Positions 40,240-48,181 of a stretch of 64,000 bases of DNA are shown here, piece by piece. The notes under the pieces are model-generated. The model saw only the letters and a program-made list of their open reading frames with translations, was not told the DNA's origin and did no database searches. The stretch is from Hyphomicrobiales bacterium (GTDB taxonomy: Bacteria > Pseudomonadota > Alphaproteobacteria > Rhodospirillales > JACKKN01), in contig JACKKN010000008.1 of NCBI GenBank assembly GCA_024236415.1, positions 124,001-188,000 on the forward strand, in the 5' to 3' direction. The number at the start of each line of letters is the position of its first letter. Positions within the stretch are counted from its first letter, which is position 1. The position numbers were made by a program, and so were the translations under genes.

Positions 40240-42296
40240 ACGACACGGACGCCAAGACCGTCACCGGCGAGCGGCTGTTCACCTTCGCCGTCATCGCCGA
40301 CACCCACATGAACCAGAAGGAGGACTATTCCTCCTCGCCCTATCCCTGCAACAGGCTGGCCAACGCCCGCACCCGGCGGGTGATCGCGGAGCTGAACCAG
40401 GCCCGGCCCGAGTTCGTGGTCCACCTGGGGGACATGATCAATCCGGTGCCCGAGCTGCCCACCTATGGCGAGGCCACCGCCAACTTCCACCAGTTGGCCA
40501 AGGACCTGGCGGCGCCCCTGCACGTGGTGGCGGGCAACCACGACATCGGCGACAAGCCCGTCTCGTGGATGCCGGCGGGGCGGGTCAACGACGAGCACAT
40601 CGCGCTCTACGAAAAGCACTTCGGCCGCCACTTCTATTCCTTCGACCACCGCGACCTGCATTTGGTGATCATCAACTCGCCCATCATCAACTCGGGCCTG
40701 GCCGCCGAGGCGGCGCAGCGCCACTGGCTGGAGGCGGACCTGGCCGCCGCCGCCGAGGCCGGCAAGCGCACCTTCTGGTGCATCCACTACCCGCCCTATG
40801 TTTCCAATCCCGACGAGAGCAGCTCCTACGACAACATCGACGAGCCGGGGCGCGGCTGGCTGCTGGACCTGATCGACCGGTTCCGGCCCGAGGGCGTGTT
40901 CTGCGGCCACGTACACAATTTCTGGTACGACCTGCGCGGTGACACGGAAATCTACCTGCTGCCGTCCACGGCCTTCGTGCGCCACGACTACAGCGAGTTT
41001 TACCGCATCGAGCCGGGCCCCGATAACGGCCGCGACGACGCCGCCAAGCTGGGCTACTTCCTGGTCCACGTGCACGCCCGCGGCCACGTGGCCGAGAACC
41101 TGCGCAGCTACGGCCGCACCCTGGAGCCCGGCGAGACCCTGCCGCCGCCGGCGCCGCGCCTGCGGCCCCGCCACAGCAAGGAGAACCGGGTCGCCAACGT
41201 CGGCGTCGACCTGCGCCACCCCTGGGCCGAGGAGATGGAGATCGCGCCGTCGGGCGCCCTGGACGAGTTCGAGCGCAAGCGGGCGCGCAACGACTACCCC
41301 CTGCTGGCCCTGTGGGAAACCGGCCTGCGCCGCCTGCGGCTGCCGATCCAGGACCTGCTGGACCCCCGCGTGCGCGACCGCATGGCGATCCTGCGCCGCC
41401 TGGGCCACACCTTCCAGGTCTATGCCTACGGCCTGCCCGAGGGGGCGGCGCGGGCGGCGGTGATCGCCCACGCCCACCTGATCGACGCGCTGGAGGTGGT
41501 GATCGGCTGGGACGGCGCCGGTGCGGCCCTGGCCGGCCTGGCCGCCCTCAAGGCGGCGGGCGGGCCGCGGGTCTACCTGTCGCGGGTCAACCGCAAGGAC
41601 GCGGCCAAGGTCGAGGGCGCCCGCTACAACCACCTGATCAGCCACGGCTTCGTGTTCGCCGAGGAGGACGAGATCGCCCAGGCCCTGGCCGCGGCGCCGG
41701 GCGCCGTAGACGGCCTGGTGTTCAAGGTGGCGCGCGACACGGCGCCGGCCGGCGCCGTGGCCGAGGGGGCGCGGCTGGCGGCGCGCCTGGGCCTGACCGC
41801 CTGCCTGTACCTGAAGTCGACCTCGGCCAGCCCGGCCGAGGACTTCATCGACGATGCGGCCAACGCCGCGCGCATGGCCGAGGCGGTGGCCGCCGCCGCC
41901 GGCACGCCGGCCGCCGACGGTGCGGTGGAGCTGATCCTGGACACCCTGGCCGACGCCGACCGCGGCTATTTCGTGCGCACGGGCCTGGTGGACCGGCGCT
42001 ACAACCCGCGCCTGGCCAGCCATGTGGTCGGCCACCTGCTGGCCGCCTTCCACGCCCGCGACTGGACCGTGGATGGCGAAGCGCGGGAAGTGGCCGGCGG
42101 CCGCGTCCTGTTCCTGCGCGACGGGGACGCGCGGGCGGCCGTGGTCACCGGCGCGGCCGAAGCCGCCGCGGTGGCGGCGGCCCTGGCCGGCGAGGGAAGG
42201 GCGCCCGCGCGCTGGACCGACCTGGGCAGCGGCCGCATCCATGGCGCCGAAGACCTGTCGGGCGCCGGCCTGCCGGCGCTGCTGGAATTCGCCTAG
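40236..42296 (+). CDS. Calcineurin-like metallophosphoesterase with large C-terminal domain
   Basis: A 686-residue two-part protein. The N-terminal phosphoesterase (about 1-330) has all dimetal motifs: VIADTHMN, HLGDMIN, AGNHDIG, the WCIHYPPY histidine and FCGHVHNFW. The C-terminal half (about 330-686) is of unknown family; alternating helices and strands (LRRLGHTFQVYAYG, VYLSRVNRKDAAKVEG, VDGLVFKVARD, AVELILDTLADADRGY) could form a barrel. No signal peptide is seen, so it is probably cytoplasmic. The substrate is unknown. Confidence 0.85.
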   Translation: MNDTDAKTVTGERLFTFAVIADTHMNQKEDYSSSPYPCNRLANARTRRVIAELNQARPEFVVHLGDMINPVPELPTYGEATANFHQLAKDLAAPLHVVAGNHDIGDKPVSWMPAGRVNDEHIALYEKHFGRHFYSFDHRDLHLVIINSPIINSGLAAEAAQRHWLEADLAAAAEAGKRTFWCIHYPPYVSNPDESSSYDNIDEPGRGWLLDLIDRFRPEGVFCGHVHNFWYDLRGDTEIYLLPSTAFVRHDYSEFYRIEPGPDNGRDDAAKLGYFLVHVHARGHVAENLRSYGRTLEPGETLPPPAPRLRPRHSKENRVANVGVDLRHPWAEEMEIAPSGALDEFERKRARNDYPLLALWETGLRRLRLPIQDLLDPRVRDRMAILRRLGHTFQVYAYGLPEGAARAAVIAHAHLIDALEVVIGWDGAGAALAGLAALKAAGGPRVYLSRVNRKDAAKVEGARYNHLISHGFVFAEEDEIAQALAAAPGAVDGLVFKVARDTAPAGAVAEGARLAARLGLTACLYLKSTSASPAEDFIDDAANAARMAEAVAAAAGTPAADGAVELILDTLADADRGYFVRTGLVDRRYNPRLASHVVGHLLAAFHARDWTVDGEAREVAGGRVLFLRDGDARAAVVTGAAEAAAVAAALAGEGRAPARWTDLGSGRIHGAEDLSGAGLPALLEFA

Positions 42297-42333
42297 GAGT
42301 CGAGAGGGGGGGAGTCGCGGGAGGAGGGGCCGG

Positions 42334-42570
42334 TCAGTCGGCCTTTACGGCGCCGGGCTTGGCCGCGGGCTCGCCCTTCTGCGGCCCGGCCGCGGGCGAG
42401 AACTGCTGCAGCTCGCGGGTTTCGCTGTCGCCGGCCATCTTGGCCGAATCGTTCGGTGAGAACACCGAGAACAGGAAACCCACGGCCAGCCAGCCGAGCA
42501 CGGAAAACACCACCAGCAGGCCCATGGCGCCGCGGCCCGAGAGTTTCTTGATGGCCACCTTGGCGCCCAT
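42334..42570 (-). CDS. Small membrane protein, hypothetical
   Basis: A 78-residue protein with one transmembrane helix (GAMGLLVVFSVLGWLAVGFLF, about 14-34) followed by a charged, alanine-proline-rich tail ending AVKAD. The family is not recognised. A GTG directly before the ATG could also be the start. Confidence 0.55.
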   Translation of the reverse strand: MGAKVAIKKLSGRGAMGLLVVFSVLGWLAVGFLFSVFSPNDSAKMAGDSETRELQQFSPAAGPQKGEPAAKPGAVKAD

Positions 42571-42573
42571 CAC

Positions 42574-43073
42574 GCGATCCGCCGGAACGCGGCGCGCGGC
42601 GCGGGGTGGTCGGCGGGGACGGTCCGCCTGGTCTCGGTCATCGCCTGGGTCATTGTGTGGCCCGATCTCTTCGTGTCGTTTTCAGGTCCGTCCCATTACC
42701 AAAGGACACCCTTGGACGAACCATCAAGCAAGATCCAGGCCAGTTTATGAAAAATATGTGAAATCAAAGTGCTGTTCGGGCCCATTGGGTATTTCGCACA
42801 AGGGCTTGTAAAGCATCCCGACAAGGCGCGCGATGGATTCTACAACCAGCGGACGTATCGCAAATGCCGTCTTGGATCATCTGACTGATCTTATCTCGTC
42901 AATTTCAGTTTCATGAAATGCTTGTACATTAGAAAATTCTAAAGTAAAGTAGAGGTCCATCGCATCCCCTGCCGTGGTCCCGCGCCCGACCGGCGCGTCC
43001 GGACCGCGGTGCCGGTGCGAGGGGGGGGGAAACAGCGACGCCGCGAAGCGGCGGTCCAAGGAGGCCGGGAACC
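42574..43073. other. Gene-free region with AT-rich segment
   Basis: No protein or RNA gene is supported in these 500 bases. The stretch 42700-42950 is much AT-richer than its surroundings and holds two perfect palindromes, TTTCATGAAA (42909-42918) and TTAGAAAATTCTAA (42929-42942), the latter inside a promoter. The final 110 bases are the GC-rich leader of the coiled-coil protein. Confidence 0.6.
42922..42950 (+). promoter_or_regulatory. Promoter with palindrome in its spacer
   Basis: TTGTAC (42922-42927) and TAAAGT (42945-42950) are separated by 17 bases, and the perfect palindrome TTAGAAAATTCTAA fills most of that spacer. It points to the gene at 43074 with a leader of about 120 bases. Confidence 0.5.
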
Positions 43074-43493
43074 ATGTACAGGAAAGTCACCAACAGCCGC
43101 GCCATGGTCGCGGCCACCGCGGGAATCGTGGTCGTCATGTGCGTGTTCACCTGGCTCATCTACGGCGTCGCCCAGGAAATCTCCACCATGGCCGCGACCA
43201 TGCGCCAGATGCAGGCGACCCTGGAAAAGATCAACGACACCCAGGTGCGCATGGCCGACGACATGGCCGGGGTCAACCGCACCATGGCGTCCATGAACGG
43301 CCAGGTGACCGACATGGCCGGCAACGTGGACACCATGTCCGACAGCGTCCGCTCGGTGGCCGGCAACACCCAAACCATGGCCGGCAACATGGCGCAGATG
43401 AACGGCAGCATGCGCGGGATCGGCTATGACATGAACCGCTCGGCCCACGCCTTCTCCTCGCCCATGAACTATTTCCGCCAGATGTTCCCCTGA
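43074..43493 (+). CDS. Membrane-anchored coiled-coil protein, hypothetical
   Basis: A 139-residue protein. A single N-terminal membrane helix (AMVAATAGIVVVMCVFTWLIYGV) is followed by a long methionine-rich heptad region (ISTMAATMRQMQATLEKINDTQ, MADDMAGVNRTMASMNGQVTDMAGNVDTMSDSVRSVAGNTQTMAGNMAQMNGSM). This pattern resembles the coiled-coil stalks of chemoreceptor-like or surface proteins but lacks a signalling tip. GGAGG precedes the ATG. The function is unknown. Confidence 0.7.
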   Translation: MYRKVTNSRAMVAATAGIVVVMCVFTWLIYGVAQEISTMAATMRQMQATLEKINDTQVRMADDMAGVNRTMASMNGQVTDMAGNVDTMSDSVRSVAGNTQTMAGNMAQMNGSMRGIGYDMNRSAHAFSSPMNYFRQMFP

Positions 43494-43511
43494 CCGCGGC
43501 GTGGCCGGCCC

Positions 43512-44072
43512 TCAGCCCGTCTTCAGGCGGCGCAGCAGGCGGCGCAGGCCGCGTTCCGATCCCGGTTCCGGGCGCGGCACGAAGCAGTCGATCAGGTCCT
43601 CGATGGCCGCGCCGGCGATCTCCAGCTTGCCCGCCGAGTCGCAGTCGTACAGGTAGTCGGCCAGGGGCACGATGGCCTCCCGGAAGCGCGGGTCGCTGAA
43701 GATCTGGCCGGCCTGCTCCTCGAGCCGGAAATAGATGTCCTCGGGGTTCTCCTCGCCGCCGCCCAGCCCGGCCATGATGCGGGTCAGCTCGTCGATGCGC
43801 GAGATGTCGCCGGCGCAGCAGGTGGTGGAGCCGCAGGCGATGTCCTCGGCCAACTGGCCGCCGAACAGCTCCAGCGCCCGTTCCTCCAGCACCGCGTAGA
43901 ACGAGCCCCAGTCGTTGCTGCGGAAGACCTTGTCGGTCACCGTCTCGGGCGGCCGGGGCAGCATGCGCACGCGCAGGATCTTCTTGTCTAGGGCCCGCGC
44001 CACCAGGGCGTGTCCGGCTTCGTAGACACAGAGCCGGAACACCGGGTCCGTGACCTTGTCGTCGAGGTCCAT
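43512..44072 (-). CDS. M41 (FtsH peptidase)-like protein with altered zinc motif
   Basis: A 186-residue protein resembling the peptidase domain of FtsH without the AAA ATPase. The region VYEAGHALVARAL aligns with the HEAGHA zinc motif, but the first histidine is replaced by tyrosine (Y17). The region GQLAEDIACGSTTCCAGDISRIDELTRIM matches the part carrying the third zinc ligand. It is likely catalytically inactive or uses altered chemistry. It converges on the coiled-coil gene. Confidence 0.7.
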   Translation of the reverse strand: MDLDDKVTDPVFRLCVYEAGHALVARALDKKILRVRMLPRPPETVTDKVFRSNDWGSFYAVLEERALELFGGQLAEDIACGSTTCCAGDISRIDELTRIMAGLGGGEENPEDIYFRLEEQAGQIFSDPRFREAIVPLADYLYDCDSAGKLEIAGAAIEDLIDCFVPRPEPGSERGLRRLLRRLKTG

Positions 44073-44227
44073 TCTGTTGTTTGCTCCGTTTCCCCTGACG
44101 GCGGACGGTAACTGTGGTGCCCGGGGGAGTCCACACCCGAACGGGTCGGTGGGGCGGGAAAGTTTGCGCCGGCGCCGGCGCGCCGCGTAATGTGGGCGGC
44201 GCACACCCCGGCGAAGGAGGCACGCCC

Positions 44228-44806
44228 GTGGCCGAGACCAGCCATACAGTCCGCGCCCACCTGTTCACCCACACCCGCACCTACGTCCTGGGCGAGACCG
44301 CCCTGCGCTGGCGGCGCGGCGAGAGCGCCGTCGGCGACCCCGAGGGCGAGCTGGCCTACGCCGACGTGCGCAAGCTGCGCCTGTATTCGGCGCCCGGGCT
44401 GGGGGTGGACGTGGGCCTGTGCGTGCTGCGGCCCCGGCGCGGCGCCGGTTCCAAGGTGGTGATCAAGTCGGCCCACTACGTCTCGCTGGGCAACTTCGAG
44501 GACCGGCGCGCCAGCTACGGCCCGCTGGTGCGCGAGCTGCTGGTCCGCATCGCCGCCGCCAACCCGGGCGCCCGCATGGTGGCCGGCAACTCGGCCCTGT
44601 GGGTCACCTGGCTGGTGCTGCTGGCGCTGACCGGGCTGATCTTCCTGGGGCTGGCCGTGTCCCTGCTGTCGGGCGACATCATGGCCGCCGGCGGCTGGGG
44701 CGCGGTGGCGGCCCTGGCGCTGATGCTGCCGCTGATGGTGCGGGCCGTGCGCGGCGGCCGCGGCCGGCCGCTGGACCCCCACGACCCGCCCGCGAGCCTG
44801 GTCTAG
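44228..44806 (+). CDS. Membrane protein, hypothetical
   Basis: A 192-residue protein. A soluble beta-rich N-terminal half (FTHTRTYVLGETALRWRRG, LAYADVRKLRLYSAPG) resembling a PH-like domain is followed by two transmembrane helices (ALWVTWLVLLALTGLIFLGLAV and GAVAALALMLPLMV) near the C-terminus. The start is GTG with GAAGGAGG upstream. The function is not known. Confidence 0.7.
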   Translation: MAETSHTVRAHLFTHTRTYVLGETALRWRRGESAVGDPEGELAYADVRKLRLYSAPGLGVDVGLCVLRPRRGAGSKVVIKSAHYVSLGNFEDRRASYGPLVRELLVRIAAANPGARMVAGNSALWVTWLVLLALTGLIFLGLAVSLLSGDIMAAGGWGAVAALALMLPLMVRAVRGGRGRPLDPHDPPASLV

Positions 44807-44865
44807 ACAGGTCGGCCCGGTCGGCTAGACTGGCGGCGGTCACCGAACGCGCGGGAGGAAACGAC

Positions 44866-45504
44866 ATGAGACTGGCGGCCAAGCTCGCGGCGGTCCTGGC
44901 CCTGGCCCTGGCACCCGTCCTGGCACCCGTCCCGGCGCCGGCCGGCGCCGGCGCGGCCAAGGAACCGGACGCCAAGCTGGCCGAGTGCGCCCGCATCGGC
45001 GACAACATGGCGCGGCTGGCCTGTTACGACCGCCTGGCCAAGCGCCGCGGGGCGGCGCCCGGGGACGGCCGCGACAGCGCCTGGATCGTGCAGGAGGAGG
45101 AGGTCGCCGGCGGCCCCGACAACGTCTACCTGCACGTCAACGCCACCGCCCCGGTCACCGTCGGTTGGGAGACGGCCCTGCCCGAGCTGTGGCTGACCTG
45201 CGCCGGCGGGGTGGCGCAGATCTATGTCAACATGGGGGTCTTCCTGCACAGCGAGAAGGTGCACCTGACCATCCGCCTGGGCCGCAAGCGCCCCCTGGCC
45301 GACACCTACCCCGTGTCCAAGGACGGCAAGACCGCCTTCCTGGCCCTGGGCGACGGCGCCGCCGTGATCGCCCGCGGCATGGCCGGGCACGACTCTCTGG
45401 GCGTGCGGGCGCAGCCCTACAAGCAGAAGCCCATCAACGTGGATTTCCCCATCGCCGGCCTGGACCGGGAGTTGCCGGCCCTGACCGAAGCCTGCGGCTG
45501 GTAG
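44866..45504 (+). CDS. Exported protein, VasI/TagO-like
   Basis: A 212-residue exported protein with an alanine-proline-rich signal peptide (cleavage near AGA). The segment LAECARIGDNMARLACYDRLA is the hallmark of the VasI/TagO family, first described beside type VI secretion genes but widespread elsewhere. A beta-rich body with a conserved cysteine pair (C in LTCAGG and near the C-terminus) follows. No type VI genes are nearby. Confidence 0.72.
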   Translation: MRLAAKLAAVLALALAPVLAPVPAPAGAGAAKEPDAKLAECARIGDNMARLACYDRLAKRRGAAPGDGRDSAWIVQEEEVAGGPDNVYLHVNATAPVTVGWETALPELWLTCAGGVAQIYVNMGVFLHSEKVHLTIRLGRKRPLADTYPVSKDGKTAFLALGDGAAVIARGMAGHDSLGVRAQPYKQKPINVDFPIAGLDRELPALTEACGW

Positions 45505-45510
45505 CCGGCG

Positions 45511-46314
45511 TCAGGCCGCCGCGGCGCGCCCGTCGGCGTCCGGGCTTTCCAGTTCGCACCAGACCGGGGTGTGGTCCGACGGCTTCTCCCAGCCGCGCGG
45601 GGTGCGGTCGATGCCGGCGCCGCGCAGGCGGTCGGCGGCCTGGGGCGACAGCAGCAGGTGGTCGATGCGCAGGCCCTGGTCGCGGCTCCAGGCGCCGGCC
45701 CGGTAGTCCCACCAGGAATAGCGCCCCTGCTCGGCGTTCACGGCACGGAAGGCGTCGGTGTAGCCCAGGAAGCAGGTCTTGCGCCAGGCGGCCCGGGATT
45801 CCGGCCGGCACAGGGCGTCGCCGGACCAGCCCTCGGGGTCGAACACGTCGCCGTCGTCGGGCGCCACGTTGTAGTCGCCGCCCAGGATCACCGCGTCCTC
45901 GGTCGCCAGCAGGTCGCGGGCGTGGGCGTACAGGCGGTCCATCCAGGCCAGCTTGTAGTCGAACTTGGGGCCGTCCGTGGGGTTGCCGTTGGGCAGGTAG
46001 ATGGAGGCCACCCGCACGTCGCCGGTGACCGCTTCCAGGTACCGCGCCTGGTCGTCCCCGGGGTCGCCGGGCAGGCCCACCTGTGCGACCTCGATGGGCC
46101 GCTTCGACAGGATGGCGACGCCGTTGTAGGTCTTCTGGCCATGGGTCGCCAGGTTGTAGCCCAGGTCCCCCACCTCCAGCCCCGGGAAGGCCTCGTCCAC
46201 CACCTTGATCTCCTGCAGCAGCACCACGTCGGGGGCGAACTCCTTGAGCCAGCGCAGCAGGTGCGGCAGCCGCGACTTGACCGAATTGACGTTCCAGGTG
46301 GCGATCTTGATCAC
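45511..46314 (-). CDS. xth: Exodeoxyribonuclease III
   Basis: A 267-residue AP endonuclease/3'-5' exonuclease of the ExoIII family. It has KIATWNVNSVKSRL, LLQEIK, the YLPNG and GGDYNVAP motifs, LRIDHLLLS and the terminal SDHTPVW. It repairs abasic sites. The GTG start at 46314 has AGGAGAGGAA upstream and gives the usual family length; ATGs at 46347-46350 would add 11-12 residues. Confidence 0.93.
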   Translation of the reverse strand: MIKIATWNVNSVKSRLPHLLRWLKEFAPDVVLLQEIKVVDEAFPGLEVGDLGYNLATHGQKTYNGVAILSKRPIEVAQVGLPGDPGDDQARYLEAVTGDVRVASIYLPNGNPTDGPKFDYKLAWMDRLYAHARDLLATEDAVILGGDYNVAPDDGDVFDPEGWSGDALCRPESRAAWRKTCFLGYTDAFRAVNAEQGRYSWWDYRAGAWSRDQGLRIDHLLLSPQAADRLRGAGIDRTPRGWEKPSDHTPVWCELESPDADGRAAAA

Positions 46315-46405
46315 GGCCTTCCTCTCCTTGCCTCGCGGGATCGCCATCATAGCCGGGGCGGCGATGGGAGCAAGCGGGCAAGGCCCATCCCTCGGTTCGC
46401 CGCCG

Positions 46406-48181
46406 TCAGCGCGCGGGCTCCACAACCTTGAGCCGCTTCAAGGCCGCCGCGCGGATGGTCTGGCTGTCGTCCCGTGCCAATCGGCGCAGCAGATCCGCAT
46501 CGGTCAGCTTGCCGATGGCCGCCTCGCGCACGGCGGGGGTCAGGTCGTGCCGGGCGATCCGGGCCAGCACCGCCTGGTCGTCGATGCGCGCAACCACCTC
46601 CAGGCGAACCAGGTGGTCGTCGTCGCCGGCGGCCGCGATCACCGCCTCCCGCGCCGGCACGACGCGCACCGCCGCCGCCCGCAACAGCGCCGACCGGGCC
46701 GAACCGGCCAGGGCGGCCAGCCGGTCCTTCGGCACGGTGGCCAGCAGGTGGGCGGCCAGGGGATACACCAACTTGGCACGGTCGATGTCCAGCGGGACAC
46801 TGACAACCTTGTTCTTCTGGCCCGCCGAGATGACGATGGTCGTGGGCAGGGGCGAGACGAAGGTCACCTGGCGCCTGCCGCCGCCGTGCGGGTCGGTGAC
46901 GGTCAGGGTCACCTTCTCGCCCAGGGCCCGGGCGCCGGGGGCAAATAACCCGTGCAGGGCATAGCTTTTCTCGACGACGCCCCATTTCACGTGCAGGTCC
47001 GCCACGGGTCCGCCCGCGGCCGCCTCCACCAGGGCATCGCGCAGTTGCGCCACGGGAACCTGCGTGCCGATTCCCCTTCGGCCTGAGCCACGATCCTCCT
47101 GGCGATACATCAGCTCGCCGAGCAGCGACCGGTCGTTGAGCCGCGCCGTGGCCACCACCCGTTCCCACCGATGCTTGCCATCACGGGCGGCGCGGGCGAG
47201 AAGGCGCTGATCGGTGACCCGTCGCAGGGCCTCGGCGCGCACCTGCCACGAGGTGTCTTCGCCGGCGATCAGGCGAAGCCGATCCTGGCCCGTGATCCGG
47301 GCGGTCGCCGCCTGGCGCGCCGCGCTGTCGACCCGGCCGGCGGGCGGGCCCGACCGGGCCACGCGGAACAGGGCCTCCTGGCCGCTCAGGCGGCTGACGG
47401 CGGCCAGCCGGACCGTCGGATCGTCGGTTGCCAGGGCGATGCGAAGCAGAACCGCCTGGTTCGTCAGCCGCTTGGTGGCCTGTTCGCGCACCTTGGCATC
47501 GACGCTGCCGTCCTCGGCCAGGCCGGCCAGCAGCGCCTGGTCTCCGATCCGGGCCAGGGCGGCCAGGCGTACCTTCTGGATGTCGCCGTGCCGGGCCGTC
47601 TCGGCGAGGGCTGCCTGGTCCCGGCTTCGCCGAACTGCCGCCACGCCGCGGTCCGTGCTCACTTTCTGCAGCCGCCGGGCGGCGGTGTCGCGGAAGTGCT
47701 TTTGCGGGTGCTCGGTGCTGATGCGGCGCAACAGCGCCTCGTCCTCGAGATGTTCCAGGGCGTACATGCGCACGAACGAAGCGCTGCCTTGCATGGCGAC
47801 GCGATACCGGCGGTTCTGGTCCGTGATGGCATCGATGGACGTGTATGGACAGGTCGAGCCGAGTTGGCTCCAGGTCATGGCGTACGAGAACAGCAGATCC
47901 TGGTCGGTGACCTGCTTGCAGGCCGGATTGACCACCGCCGGCTCCGTGGCCTGTCGGACGATGCGGTCCAGCAGGCCGTTGTTCTGGATCCTCCAGACGG
48001 CGGCGACGCGCTCCTTCATCGGCGCGGCGGACAGGGCAATTTCGGCGTACCGCTGCTGTTCCGCCAGCGGCGGCGGTCCGGGCGGCACCCGTTTGGGCGC
48101 GGCGGCGCGATTGGGCGACCCGCAGGCGGCCACGGAAAGGACGGCCAGCAAGGCCGCGAGCAGCCGGCCCGCGCCCCTCAT
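46406..48181 (-). CDS. Lipoprotein with HEAT-like helical repeats (paralogue 2)
   Basis: A 591-residue exported lipoprotein (lipobox SVAAC). It contains many degenerate repeats of about 20-25 residues following the pattern VR-x-x-A-x-x-RI-x-DQ-x-LL-x-x-IA, likely an alpha-solenoid. A beta-rich insertion (KVTLTVTDPHGGGRRQVTFVSPLPTTIVI) lies near two-thirds, and four more repeats follow it. Its ATG overlaps the stop of the upstream paralogue (ATGA). The family is not recognised by name; a protein-binding role in the envelope is likely. Confidence 0.78.
   Translation of the reverse strand: MRGAGRLLAALLAVLSVAACGSPNRAAAPKRVPPGPPPLAEQQRYAEIALSAAPMKERVAAVWRIQNNGLLDRIVRQATEPAVVNPACKQVTDQDLLFSYAMTWSQLGSTCPYTSIDAITDQNRRYRVAMQGSASFVRMYALEHLEDEALLRRISTEHPQKHFRDTAARRLQKVSTDRGVAAVRRSRDQAALAETARHGDIQKVRLAALARIGDQALLAGLAEDGSVDAKVREQATKRLTNQAVLLRIALATDDPTVRLAAVSRLSGQEALFRVARSGPPAGRVDSAARQAATARITGQDRLRLIAGEDTSWQVRAEALRRVTDQRLLARAARDGKHRWERVVATARLNDRSLLGELMYRQEDRGSGRRGIGTQVPVAQLRDALVEAAAGGPVADLHVKWGVVEKSYALHGLFAPGARALGEKVTLTVTDPHGGGRRQVTFVSPLPTTIVISAGQKNKVVSVPLDIDRAKLVYPLAAHLLATVPKDRLAALAGSARSALLRAAAVRVVPAREAVIAAAGDDDHLVRLEVVARIDDQAVLARIARHDLTPAVREAAIGKLTDADLLRRLARDDSQTIRAAALKRLKVVEPAR

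Noticed and set aside
42574..43073. Possible tRNA, small gene or transposon remnant in the AT-rich gap
   Set aside because: I could not fold a tRNA cloverleaf, find a start with ribosome binding site, or see terminal inverted repeats. Only promoter-like palindromes are supported.
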